Translations under genes and position numbers: made by a program
DNA from: Planctomycetales bacterium
Lineage (GTDB): Bacteria > Planctomycetota > Planctomycetia > Isosphaerales > Isosphaeraceae
NCBI GenBank assembly: GCA_027452145.1
Contig: DAIDHB010000028.1
Span: 1-45,573, forward strand
Direction of reading: 5' to 3'
DNA: 45,573 nt
The notes under the pieces: generated by a model
What the model was told of the DNA's origin: nothing
What the model saw: the letters and a program-made list of their open reading frames with translations, nothing else
The model's database searches: none
Part shown: positions 7,712 to 15,362 of the stretch, in pieces
Layout: every line of letters begins with the position of its first letter
How positions within the stretch are numbered: the first letter of the stretch is position 1

Positions 7712-8923
7712 ATGTCGCTCGACTTGAGGACGATCTCCGGCGCAACCGGGCAGCGGCGCGCGTCGGGCGCGGCGGCCGGCGACGAGACCTCCCTGCCGGG
7801 CATCATCGGCTGTAGCCCGGCCCTCCAGGAGGTGATCCGCACCACGCGACGGGTCGCGCCGTCGCGCGCCTGCGTCCTGATCGTCGGCGAGACCGGCGCG
7901 GGCAAGGAGCTGATCGCGCGCGCCATCCACGACCTCAGCCCCCGCTCGACCGGCCCTTATATCCGGGTCAACTGCGGCGCGCTCACCGAGAGCCTGCTCG
8001 AGAGCGAGCTGTTCGGCCACATGAAGGGCTCGTTCACCGGCGCCGTGGATAACCGCACCGGCCGGTTCGAGGCGGCGCACGCCGGCAGCATTTTTCTCGA
8101 CGAGATCAACAGCACCTCGCCCAAGCTCCAGGTGAAGCTGCTGCGCGTGCTCCAGGAGGGGGAATTCGAACGGGTCGGCGACAACAATACCAAGAAGGTC
8201 GACACCCGGATCATCGCCGCGACCAACCGCGACCTGCTGGAGGAGAGCGAGGCCGGCCGGTTCCGCGAGGACCTTTATTACCGGCTCAACGTCGTGCCGG
8301 TGTATTTACCCCCCCTGCGCGAGCGCCGCGAGGACGTCGAGCCCCTGGTCCTGTTCTTCCTCCAGCGCTATGCCGAGCAGAATCGCCGCGAGATGCGGAA
8401 GGTCCACCCCGAGGCGATGCGCCTGCTGCGCGAGCACGACTGGCCGGGGAACATCCGCGAGCTTCAGAACTACGTCGAGCGCGCCGTGATCCTCGGCACG
8501 GGGACCGAGCTGCGGGTCGAGGACCTACCGCCGCAACTGCGCGGCCAGACCCCGCCGCGGCCGATCCGCCCGCGCGGCGGCAGCACCGACCTCTCGGCGC
8601 TCTGCTCCGAGCTGGTGCGCCAGGGCGTGCGCGCCGCCGGCCCGTCGTCGAACGACCTGTATGACCGGATCGTCGGCCGGGTCGAGCGCGAGCTGATCCA
8701 GCAGGTGCTCCAGCAGTGCGACCGCGTCCAGATCAAGGCCGCCGCCCGGCTGGGCATCAATCGCAACACCCTGCACAAGAAGCTGTCCGAGTTCCGCCTC
8801 GACGAGTCCGGCGCGCCCGCCGCCGGTGGCGCCGAGAACGGCGACGGCCACGACCACCCGGTCGGCGAGGGCCCGGCGCCGTCGCCCCCGACCGAATCCG
8901 AGTCCCCCCACGACGAGGACTGA
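7712..8923 (+). CDS. Sigma-54-dependent transcriptional activator without a sensory domain
   Basis: The AAA+ core has all key parts: Walker A GETGAGKE (about residues 59-66), GSFTGA (about 105-110), Walker B IFLDEI (about 127-132), the sensor/arginine-finger region [10 protein letters not shown] and [10 protein letters not shown]. The C-terminus holds a Fis-type helix-turn-helix ([16 protein letters not shown]), followed by an acidic, Pro-rich tail. GSFTGA replaces the usual GAFTGA; the Phe and Thr that contact sigma-54 are kept. Only about 30 residues precede the AAA+ core, so there is no receiver, PAS or GAF domain. Activity must be set by expression or a partner protein, as in PspF. It would drive RpoN promoters by ATP-powered open-complex formation. 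Targets cannot be told from this window. Length 403. Confidence 0.93.
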   Translation: MSLDLRTISGATGQRRASGAAAGDETSLPGIIGCSPALQEVIRTTRRVAPSRACVLIVGETGAGKELIARAIHDLSPRSTGPYIRVNCGALTESLLESELFGHMKGSFTGAVDNRTGRFEAAHAGSIFLDEINSTSPKLQVKLLRVLQEGEFERVGDNNTKKVDTRIIAATNRDLLEESEAGRFREDLYYRLNVVPVYLPPLRERREDVEPLVLFFLQRYAEQNRREMRKVHPEAMRLLREHDWPGNIRELQNYVERAVILGTGTELRVEDLPPQLRGQTPPRPIRPRGGSTDLSALCSELVRQGVRAAGPSSNDLYDRIVGRVERELIQQVLQQCDRVQIKAAARLGINRNTLHKKLSEFRLDESGAPAAGGAENGDGHDHPVGEGPAPSPPTESESPHDED

Positions 8924-8931
8924 GGCCGCTC

Positions 8932-9927
8932 ATGTTGAACGACACAACTGCCGAAGGGACGAGTAGCGAGGAGCGAGGAGCGGGCGAAGGCCGGAACGGC
9001 CTTCCGTCCTCCTCGCCCCTAACCCCTGACCCCTCGCCCCTACTGAAGGACCAGCTCCACGACGGCGACTGCCTCAGGCTGTTCCCGCGCGTGCCGGACG
9101 GCTCGGTCGACCTGATTTTCGCCGACCCTCCGTTTAATATAGGCTATGATTACGATATCTACGATGACCGCAAGGATGCCCAGGCGTACCTCGACTGGAC
9201 GCTCGCCTGGGGCCGCGAGGTCGTTCGTGTGCTCAAGCCCGATGGCACGTTCTGGCTGGCGATCGGCGACGAGTTCGCGGCCGAGCTAAAGGTCCTGTTC
9301 CACCGCGAGCTGGGCCTGTCGTTGCGGAACTGGGTGGTTTGGTACTATACGTTTGGGGTTCACTGCACGAAGAAGTTCACCCGGAGTCACGCTCACCTGT
9401 TTTACTTCGTGCGTGACCCCAAACGTTTTACATTTAATGACCAGGCGATCCGCGTCCCCTCGGCGCGGCAACTGGTCTACTTCGACGCGCGGGCCAATCC
9501 AAAGGGACGGCTGCCGGACGACACCTGGATCCTCCGGCCGCAGAACGTCCCCGACGGCTTCGCGCCCGAGGGCGACACCTGGTACATCCCGCGCGTCTGC
9601 GGGACGTTCAAGGAGCGCGCCGGCTGGCATGGCTGCCAGATGCCCGAGCAACTCCTGGGGCGGATCATCCGCTCCTGCTCGAACCCCGGCGACCTGGTGC
9701 TCGACCCCTTCGGCGGCAGCGGCACGACCCTGGCGACGGCGAAGAAGCTGCACCGCCACTTCCTGGGCTTCGAGCTCTCGCCCGACTACGCCGCCGCGAT
9801 CCGCCGGCGCCTGGAATCCGCAAGACCCGGCCAGCCCCTCGAGGGCGGCCCCGAACCGACCGTTGGCGGCGATGCCAACGGCAGCACGGGCGCGAAGCCG
9901 CGCCGTCCGCGAGCGAAGAGTCGCTGA
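8932..9927 (+). CDS. Site-specific DNA methyltransferase (N6_N4_Mtase, beta class)
   Basis: The motif order is that of beta-class amino-methyltransferases. The catalytic DPPF lies near the N-terminus (residues 65-68, preceded by DGSVDLIFA), a target-recognition stretch occupies the middle, and the AdoMet-binding DPFGGSGTT lies at 258-266, followed by a helix ending [10 protein letters not shown]. It methylates the amino group of adenine or cytosine; the target sequence cannot be read from the protein. No restriction endonuclease gene is adjacent, so it is probably an orphan, regulatory-type methyltransferase. The ATG at 8932 follows the activator stop by eight bases. Residues about 9-37 are encoded by DNA that looks like a dispersed palindromic repeat, so the first 35-40 residues may be dispensable or the true start may be later, though no good start with a ribosome-binding site is seen there. 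Confidence 0.9.
   Translation: MLNDTTAEGTSSEERGAGEGRNGLPSSSPLTPDPSPLLKDQLHDGDCLRLFPRVPDGSVDLIFADPPFNIGYDYDIYDDRKDAQAYLDWTLAWGREVVRVLKPDGTFWLAIGDEFAAELKVLFHRELGLSLRNWVVWYYTFGVHCTKKFTRSHAHLFYFVRDPKRFTFNDQAIRVPSARQLVYFDARANPKGRLPDDTWILRPQNVPDGFAPEGDTWYIPRVCGTFKERAGWHGCQMPEQLLGRIIRSCSNPGDLVLDPFGGSGTTLATAKKLHRHFLGFELSPDYAAAIRRRLESARPGQPLEGGPEPTVGGDANGSTGAKPRRPRAKSR
8958..9041. repeat. Palindromic GAGGAGCG/CCTCGCCCCT repeat inside the methyltransferase reading frame
   Basis: The segment runs from GAGTAGCGAGGAGCGAGGAG through a hairpin (GAAGGCCG at 8986-8993, CGGCCTTC at 8997-9004) into TCCTCCTCGCCCCT and a pyrimidine-rich arm ending ACCCCTCGCCCCT. A similar arrangement stands in intergenic DNA at 15272-15333 (GGGGCGAGGAGCGAG ... 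CTTCCTCGCCCCTCGCCCCTC). It therefore looks like a mobile intergenic repeat that became coding. Confidence 0.6.
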
Positions 9928-9936
9928 CCGACACTC

Positions 9937-9994
9937 CCTTATGCAAAGGGGACTGGCTCCGAATCTCCCAGGTGCCTGTTCCCTTTTCGTAAGG
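9937..9994. terminator. Long imperfect hairpin after the methyltransferase gene
   Basis: CCTTATGCAAAGGG at 9937-9950 pairs with CCCTTTTCGTAAGG at 9981-9994, with the GAC/GTTC edge extending the stem. It begins ten bases after the stop codon. The TTTT lies inside the stem rather than after it, so termination is plausible but it could equally be a dispersed palindrome. Confidence 0.5.
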
Positions 9995-10089
9995 ACTTCT
10001 CACCCGGAGGCCACACCATGCGAGCGCCTGCGAGAGACCGGGTCGGCGACGCATGCTCTCGAACCGCGCGGGAGGCCCGATCCCTCGCG

Positions 10090-10794
10090 TCAGGAGGCGT
10101 CGCGCGCCGCGGCCAGGCGGGCGACGAACGCGGCGTGATCGGGCGTGGCACAACCCATGTCGACCGCGGCGCGCAGCCGGCGCCGATCGCCGGCGATCAG
10201 CGCGGCCGGGTCGAGCCACAGACCCGGGAACACGGTCGAGCGATACAGCCCGTCCTCGCCGATCGATCGCCGCACCAGCTCGCCGTTCTGCTGGACGAAC
10301 CAGTAGAGCTCGTCCGGCTCGATCGCGCGCACCAGGTATTCCAGTACCCCGGCGCGTTCATAGTCGATCTTCTTCGAGCCGAGGTCGACGTACCGCGTCG
10401 CCCTGGAGACCTCGACCACCAGTTCAGGGGCGCCGCCGAGAAACCCCCTCTCGTTCCAGGTTCGCCCGCCGCATTCGGGCAGGATGCGGAGCATCCCGTC
10501 GGGCTGGACCTCGCTCCGCCAGCCGAGAATTGTCGTGGCATTGTGCGCCCAGTGGACGCCCGGAGTATGCTCGGTGTAATAATCGAGCCATATCAACACG
10601 GGTGCGTCTGCATCACAATGGGCGAGGCTGACCGGGCTTGGCATGTAGACGACTCCATCGATCAATTCGGCCCGGGTCCCGGGCGGCATCGCCTGGTAGA
10701 GCGCGTGGAACGTGGGCTGATCGAGTCGCTGGCCTTCGGCCAGTGTGGTGGGTGCCGGCCCATTTACGGCGGTTGCGGTCGTGCGGTCGGGCAT
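10090..10794 (-). CDS. Uma2-family PD-(D/E)XK nuclease-like protein
   Basis: The 234-residue protein follows the Uma2 plan: RAELIDGVVYMPSP near the N-terminus, then QPDGMLRIL carrying the PD pair, then APELVVEVSRATR with the second acidic residue, followed by the lysine pair in SKKIDYERAGVLEY. The active-site residues of a PD-(D/E)XK nuclease therefore appear intact. GGGGAGGATG provides a ribosome-binding site seven bases before the ATG. The C-terminal RRLRAAVDMGCATPDHAAF region is longer than in the copy near 2.1 kb. It stands between convergent and same-strand neighbours without an evident partner. Role in the cell unknown, as for the family generally. Confidence 0.85.
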   Translation of the reverse strand: MPDRTTATAVNGPAPTTLAEGQRLDQPTFHALYQAMPPGTRAELIDGVVYMPSPVSLAHCDADAPVLIWLDYYTEHTPGVHWAHNATTILGWRSEVQPDGMLRILPECGGRTWNERGFLGGAPELVVEVSRATRYVDLGSKKIDYERAGVLEYLVRAIEPDELYWFVQQNGELVRRSIGEDGLYRSTVFPGLWLDPAALIAGDRRRLRAAVDMGCATPDHAAFVARLAAARDAS

Positions 10795-10938
10795 GAGTCA
10801 TCCTCCCCTCGTCGCGGAATCGCGATCGAGATGCGATCCATCCTACCACAACCCGGCCGCTCGGGAGGGCGAGCCGGAAGGCTTCGCCGGAGCCTCGGCC
10901 TCTCACTCCTGTCGCGGCGAGTCACGGTATGGCGGGGC

Positions 10939-11385
10939 TCACCCGTCGAGCCAGTCGTCCCACATCGGGTCGGACCGCGGCCGGGCCGGGGCGTCGTCGG
11001 GATCGGTCCGGTCCGGCCGCTTCAGCCGATGCGCGCGGGCCGGCGCCGGCGTGCGCCGCTCGGGCTTCCACCCGGCGTCGGCCGCGGCGGCGCCCTCGCT
11101 CTGCCACTGACCCAGGATCATCCGCCGGCTGACCTTCTGGCGGAACTCGACCCATTCGCGGAACCTTCTGGCGGCGGCAACGATCTCGGGCAAGGTCCGG
11201 TCGCTGGACTCGGGGTCGTTCAGCTCGGCCAGGAGCGCCCGGGCGTATTCCTCGGTCGGACGCGGCGCGCCGGTCCCCTCGGGATCGCAACGCGGCGGGA
11301 TCCGGTCCAGCAGCCCGGATTGCAGGGCGAGCTTCAGCCAGACGCGCAACTGATGGCGGCCGCCGCCGGATTCGTTTCGAGGCAT
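10939..11385 (-). CDS. Small basic protein of unknown function
   Basis: The 148-residue product starts at an ATG with GGAGG eight bases upstream. The same frame extends 47 codons further up, but without a ribosome-binding site and with random-looking sequence. The N-terminal half has a helical pattern (HQLRVWLKLALQSGLLDRIPP). A middle section (EYARALLAELNDPE, LPEIVAAARRFREWVEF) also looks helical. The tail is rich in Arg, Pro and Asp and ends MWDDWLDG. I recognise no family. Codon use matches its neighbours and the start signal is good, so a real gene is likely; it may be restricted to planctomycetes. Confidence 0.55.
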   Translation of the reverse strand: MPRNESGGGRHQLRVWLKLALQSGLLDRIPPRCDPEGTGAPRPTEEYARALLAELNDPESSDRTLPEIVAAARRFREWVEFRQKVSRRMILGQWQSEGAAAADAGWKPERRTPAPARAHRLKRPDRTDPDDAPARPRSDPMWDDWLDG

Positions 11386-11538
11386 GGGGTGAGCCTCCGT
11401 TTTGCGCGAAGGGGATATCTCCGCGGTCCGGCCATCGCGAACCCTCGGCCAGGCCCGCAGGGCGATGCCCTCCACCATACCACGCGGGGGCTTTCGAATG
11501 ACATGTTCGAGGCCCACGCGTGCCATGCCTGGACACCT

Positions 11539-12864
11539 TCATTCGCCGGTAATCTGTCGGATCGCCGCCGCGGCCTGCTTGTAATCCCCTGGTTCGCGAT
11601 GGGCCAGCTCGCTCAGGTCCGCCACGGCGGGCAGGGCGGCCGGACCGATCCGGCCCAGCACCCAGGCCGCGCGGTCCCGGACATCCGCGACATCGCTCCG
11701 GAGGGCCTCGCGCAGCGCGGGCACGATCGGCGCGGCCGAGGCTCCGTACTGGGTCAACACCCACGCGGCCTGCTGGCGACGGGTGTTGTCGGACGCGTCG
11801 CGCAGGCCGTCGGCCAGCGGGGCGAGCAGGCGCTGGGCCTCGGGCGAGTCCGGATCGATCGCGGCGACCGCGTGGCCGGCGCGCAGGGCCGCTCCGAGCG
11901 GATCGGTGAACTCGCGCGTCGCCAGCTTGCCCAGGGCCGGCAGCGCGGGCCGCGCCGACGGGCCGAGCTTCTCCAGGATGTCGGGGATCATCTGGTTCAG
12001 CGACCAATCGTCGAGCGCCAGGGCGTCGATCAGGGGCGGGATCGATTCCACGGGCGGTCGGCCCAGCTCGTGGATCGCCCGGACGATGGGGACCTTTTCC
12101 CCGTTGGTCTTCACCTCCGCGAGCCGGTCGAGCAGCAGCGAGGCGACATCACGACCGGGCCAGCCGCGGGCGAGCGCCAGCGCGGCCGTGCCGCGCACGC
12201 TCTCGTCGGCATCGTCGATCAGGGCCTTCACGACGCGGTCGAAGGCGCCCTCCGAAGCGACCGGGACCCGCGCCAGGGCCAGCAGCGCCGCGACGCGGAT
12301 CTCGGCATTTCGGTCGTCGATCCGACGAAGCAACGCGTCCGCGGCATTCATGTCCTCCTGGATGAGAATATGGGACCTGGCCGACGGCGTCGCGGATGGC
12401 GGGGGCGGTCCCCACAGTGGTGTCCCAAGCTCCTCGAAGCGCCGGATGGCCTCGAGCCGCACTCCGTCGCTGGGATCGTCGACGGCCCCGATCAGAATCC
12501 GCTTCGCCCGGGCGATTTCCTCGCCCGCGAGCTGCCGCCGCAGGAACTGCCAGCGCCGGGCCGTCAATCCAGTGGTTCGCACCGCCGACATCCGGACCAG
12601 CACGTCGCTGTCCCTCGCAACGTCCGACAGGGCCGGCAGGATCAGCGACAGTTCGTCGGGACCGGTCGTCGCCAGGTTCTCGACGGCCATCCGGCGATGT
12701 TGCGCGTCGCCCCGGGCCATCTCGCGGAGCTGGGTGTTCACCAGCAACCGATCGATGTCGCCGTACCGGAACCGGTACAGACCGGCCCACAGCAGCACGC
12801 CCACGACCGCCACGACGGCCATCAGCCGCCTCACCGTGATCCGGAGATCGCCGCGCCATGTCAT
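11539..12864 (-). CDS. Membrane-anchored HEAT-repeat protein
   Basis: The 441-residue protein begins MTWRGDLRITVRRLM and has a single hydrophobic segment at about residues 15-27 (AVVAVVGVLLWAG) with basic residues before it, giving an N-terminal anchor. The rest is a run of HEAT-like helical pairs: AVENLATTGPDELSLILPAL, EIRVAALLALARVPV, SVRGTAALALARGWPG, PALPALGKLA, QAAWVLTQYGASAAPIVPAL, DRAAWVLGRIGPAALPAVADL. Such repeats bind proteins; no enzymatic motif is present. The frame stays open for another 2.1 kb upstream opposite another gene, but AAAGG eight bases before this ATG and the membrane segment fix the start. It is divergent from the carboxypeptidase-regulatory gene across about 200 bases. 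Confidence 0.8.
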   Translation of the reverse strand: MTWRGDLRITVRRLMAVVAVVGVLLWAGLYRFRYGDIDRLLVNTQLREMARGDAQHRRMAVENLATTGPDELSLILPALSDVARDSDVLVRMSAVRTTGLTARRWQFLRRQLAGEEIARAKRILIGAVDDPSDGVRLEAIRRFEELGTPLWGPPPPSATPSARSHILIQEDMNAADALLRRIDDRNAEIRVAALLALARVPVASEGAFDRVVKALIDDADESVRGTAALALARGWPGRDVASLLLDRLAEVKTNGEKVPIVRAIHELGRPPVESIPPLIDALALDDWSLNQMIPDILEKLGPSARPALPALGKLATREFTDPLGAALRAGHAVAAIDPDSPEAQRLLAPLADGLRDASDNTRRQQAAWVLTQYGASAAPIVPALREALRSDVADVRDRAAWVLGRIGPAALPAVADLSELAHREPGDYKQAAAAIRQITGE

Positions 12865-13068
12865 GGTCGTCGCCTTTCGGTGCCTCCGTCGCAAGCCGCG
12901 GCCGCCGGCCGGTGTGAAGTGCCTCAACTCCAATCCATCTTGCCCGCCGGGTCGGCCCCGGGCAACCGGCCGTCGCCGTCGGGCGGGCCGGACCGCTCCA
13001 CCCTCCCGGTCCGCCGGTCGGCGCGGGTAAACTCGGGGAGGATCCTCAACTCCGGAGCAATCACCGAT

Positions 13069-14406
13069 ATGTGCAAAAATCTCACAGGGCCGACGACCTT
13101 GCTCGTCGCGGTCCTCTCGCTTTCCGCGACCCGGTCTTGCCCCGCGCAGGCGGACAATCTGCAAGTCCAGGGCAAGGTGGTCGACCTCGAGACCGGCCGG
13201 CCGATCGGCAACTACATCCTCCAGCACGGGCATTTCGAGGCGGGTGGCTCGGGGAAGACGTTCAAGCTCCAGACCGAGAGCCGATCGTGGCCCAACCCCG
13301 ACGGCTTGCTCGCTGTGAACTTTACCCAGAAGGGAATCCTGGCGCGCGTGGTGGCGCCCGGTTACATGCCGCACCTGATCCTCGATGAGCCCTACGACGG
13401 CCAGGCCGGCAAGCGCGAGATCACCATACGGATGCGGCCAGGCTGGCCGGTGAAGGGCCGGCTGCTCGACGCGTCGCGGAAGCCCGTCGCCGGCGCCTCG
13501 CTGTTCCTCGTCGGCGGCCGGATGCTGGGGCCGAACATCGCCGACGGCAAGGCCTGGCACTGGCCCGAGAATGATCATCCGCTCGAGGACGACGCCTACA
13601 CGAAGGCCGTGACCGACCGCGATGGGCGGTTCGTCCTCAAGCACGCGGGCGGATTCGAGAGTGCCATCGCCGTCTCGGCGCCGGGGCTCGACTTCTGGCT
13701 GTACAGATCCGTGCCGCGCCTGGGCAAGAGCTGCGAGATCGTCCTGCCCACGCCCGGCCGGCTGGTCGTGCGTTACGAGATCGAAGGTGACGAGCCCGAG
13801 ACGACCGTGGCGATTGAGACCCGACCGGGGACGGCCGACGCCCACAATCGTCGCGAGCGCAAGGTGACGAATCGCGGCCGGCTCGTGCTCGATGACCTGG
13901 CTCCGGGTTCCTATCAGGTCGCGCGGCAGAAGACCATCAAGGTCGGCCAGGTGAGCCGTACGGCCATCGTCGCGTCCGTGAGCGCGACCGTCGAGTCCGG
14001 CAAGACCGCCGAGGTCGCCCTGGTGCAGCCGTCGGGCACAACGGTCGAGGGCGAGGTGATCGGCCTGGACCGGCTGAAGCTTCCGGGTGCTCTTCTCTAT
14101 GTCGTGAAGCCGGAGTCGGCGGGGCAGGCGATGCAGGTCCAGATTATCCAGGAAGCGGTTCAGGCCCTGACCTGCGACGCCACCGGCCGGTTCACGACCT
14201 TTCGCCTGGCGCCCGGGAAGTACGCGATCGTGGCCGCGGGCTACCGGCCGCGCCCCGGCGGCCAGGTCCAGCCCTTTGATCCCCCCGACTATCGCGCCGC
14301 CGGCAGCGTGACCGTGCCCGCGAATGGCCCCGCGCCGCGCGTCCGGATCGAGATGCCCGCCCCACGCGACGACGGCGGGGTTGAACAGGCCGCTGGTAAG
14401 GAGTGA
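13069..14406 (+). CDS. Exported protein with carboxypeptidase-regulatory-like domains
   Basis: The 445-residue protein starts with a signal peptide (MCKNLTGPTTLLVAVLSLSA, a Cys-Pro-Ala-Gln-Ala cleavage region). Beta-sandwich units follow: VQGKVVDLETGRPIGNYIL at about 25-45, VKGRLLDASRKPVAGASLFL at about 130, and VEGEVIGLDRLKLPGALLY at about 330, each with a later DxxGRF strand (TDRDGRFVLK, CDATGRFTTF). These match carboxypeptidase-regulatory-like (CarboxypepD_reg/TTR-like) folds. There is no peptidase domain, so it is probably a structural or binding protein of the cell envelope. The frame is open for 3 kb upstream opposite other genes; this ATG is chosen because the signal peptide begins there. 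It is followed closely by the NTF2-like gene. Confidence 0.75.
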   Translation: MCKNLTGPTTLLVAVLSLSATRSCPAQADNLQVQGKVVDLETGRPIGNYILQHGHFEAGGSGKTFKLQTESRSWPNPDGLLAVNFTQKGILARVVAPGYMPHLILDEPYDGQAGKREITIRMRPGWPVKGRLLDASRKPVAGASLFLVGGRMLGPNIADGKAWHWPENDHPLEDDAYTKAVTDRDGRFVLKHAGGFESAIAVSAPGLDFWLYRSVPRLGKSCEIVLPTPGRLVVRYEIEGDEPETTVAIETRPGTADAHNRRERKVTNRGRLVLDDLAPGSYQVARQKTIKVGQVSRTAIVASVSATVESGKTAEVALVQPSGTTVEGEVIGLDRLKLPGALLYVVKPESAGQAMQVQIIQEAVQALTCDATGRFTTFRLAPGKYAIVAAGYRPRPGGQVQPFDPPDYRAAGSVTVPANGPAPRVRIEMPAPRDDGGVEQAAGKE

Positions 14407-14469
14407 TTCAGGCGGCATTACTATGGTAACGTGTGAAGAGACATCATGCCTGACAACAGGAGTACCACG

Positions 14470-14988
14470 ATGATGAGGCTCAAGACCCTGCTCCGAACCG
14501 CGGCGCCGCTCGCCGCAGCCGTGCTGTTCGTCACAGGCGCCGTCGCGCTGGCCCTTGCGGGCCCGGCGGGGAACGGGCGCACCGACAACCCCCCGAAGTC
14601 CGAGGCCGCGCAGATCGCCGAGAAGTTCCTCAAGGCCGGCTCGGACCTGTTCGACGCCAAAAACGCCGCCGGCCTCGCGAACACGTACACCGAGAACGGC
14701 GAGATCATGATCGTCGGAGGGAAGGACGGCGAGATCACCGAGGACATCAAGGCCGGCCGTGCCGAGGTCGAGAAGTTCTACGCCGAGGTCTTCAAGGACA
14801 AGGGCGCCATCGACTCGGAGAACACCGTCGAGTTCGCCCGCCTGATCGCTCCTGACATCCTGGTCGTCCACGGCAAATTCCAGCCGAACACCGGCGAGGC
14901 CAGGCTGCCGTTCGTCCAGCTCCGCGTGAAGCAGGGCGACAGGTGGCTGATGAGCAAGCTGTGGCTGTTCCTGAAGCACGCGGAGTGA
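14470..14988 (+). CDS. Exported SnoaL/NTF2-like (DUF4440-type) protein
   Basis: After a signal peptide (MMRLKTLLRTAAPLAAAVLF and a further hydrophobic stretch to about residue 30) the protein follows the cone-shaped NTF2/SnoaL fold. The helix is AAQIAEKFLKAGSDLFDAKN; the next strand-loop ANTYTENGEIMIVGG is the family's typical opening; then comes a ExxKAGRAEVEKFYAEVF helix, and three strands end in FVQLRVKQGDRWLMSKLWLF. Such domains bind small molecules or catalyse simple isomerisations; the substrate is unknown. AGGAG lies seven bases before the chosen ATG. An ATG 24 bases earlier is possible but would weaken the signal peptide. It may be cotranscribed with the gene 63 bases upstream. Confidence 0.75.
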   Translation: MMRLKTLLRTAAPLAAAVLFVTGAVALALAGPAGNGRTDNPPKSEAAQIAEKFLKAGSDLFDAKNAAGLANTYTENGEIMIVGGKDGEITEDIKAGRAEVEKFYAEVFKDKGAIDSENTVEFARLIAPDILVVHGKFQPNTGEARLPFVQLRVKQGDRWLMSKLWLFLKHAE

Positions 14989-15362
14989 TTTCGGCGGGGG
15001 CGAGGAGTTCGAGTCTGTCCCAGCAGCCCACGAAGTGGGCGTCAGGACGTAGCCGGGGGGCGTCAGCCCCCCGGACCGCGATGCGAACCCTCATCTCCCC
15101 GACATCGTGTCGCCCTCCCGGCCGCGACCCCGCCACGCGGGGTCGCGGCCGAGAGGGTCCGTCGAGAGGATTCGGTGTGTGGCGCCGCGGTGCGGCCCCG
15201 GGGGGCTGACGCCCCCCGGCTACGTCCGACCGCCCCCTGACGGGGGCTCGGAACCCTCCTGGGACAGACTCTTAGGGGCGAGGAGCGAGTGAGGACCGAA
15301 GAAGTCTCCTGTCTTCCTCGCCCCTCGCCCCTCCCGAAACCCCACCTGGAGCAAGCACCCCG
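14989..15362. other. Intergenic region filled by repeats
   Basis: No gene is supported. The region consists of a 261-bp element with terminal inverted repeats (15011-15271), followed by a GAGGAGCG/CCTCGCCCCT repeat (15272-15333) and a short leader with GGAG before the next start codon. Confidence 0.6.
15011..15271. mobile_element. MITE-like element with terminal inverted repeats
   Basis: The ends are inverted copies: GAGTCTGTCCCAGCAG at the left, and CTCCTGGGACAGACTC at the right, which is the complement of GAGTCTGTCCCAGGAG. Further in, GACGTAGCCGGGGGGCGTC is repeated in inverted form (about 15046-15064 and 15210-15228). The centre has a perfect 15-bp hairpin (15119-15133 with 15137-15151, loop CAC). 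No transposase frame is present. The left part recurs at the right edge of the window, so it is a multi-copy, non-autonomous element. Confidence 0.65.

Noticed and set aside
4955..8080. 1041-codon minus-strand frame
   Set aside because: Complement of the HEAT protein and the sigma-54 activator; Arg/Gly/Ala-rich with no recognisable motif.
10018..13068. Upstream 1017 codons of the frame that contains the carboxypeptidase-regulatory gene
   Set aside because: Antisense to a Uma2 gene and a HEAT gene. The real protein starts at 13069 with a signal peptide; the upstream text has no domain.
12865..14979. 705-codon N-terminal extension of the minus-strand HEAT gene
   Set aside because: Antisense to two exported-protein genes and of low-complexity composition. 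The ATG at 12864 has a ribosome-binding site and leads into a membrane segment.
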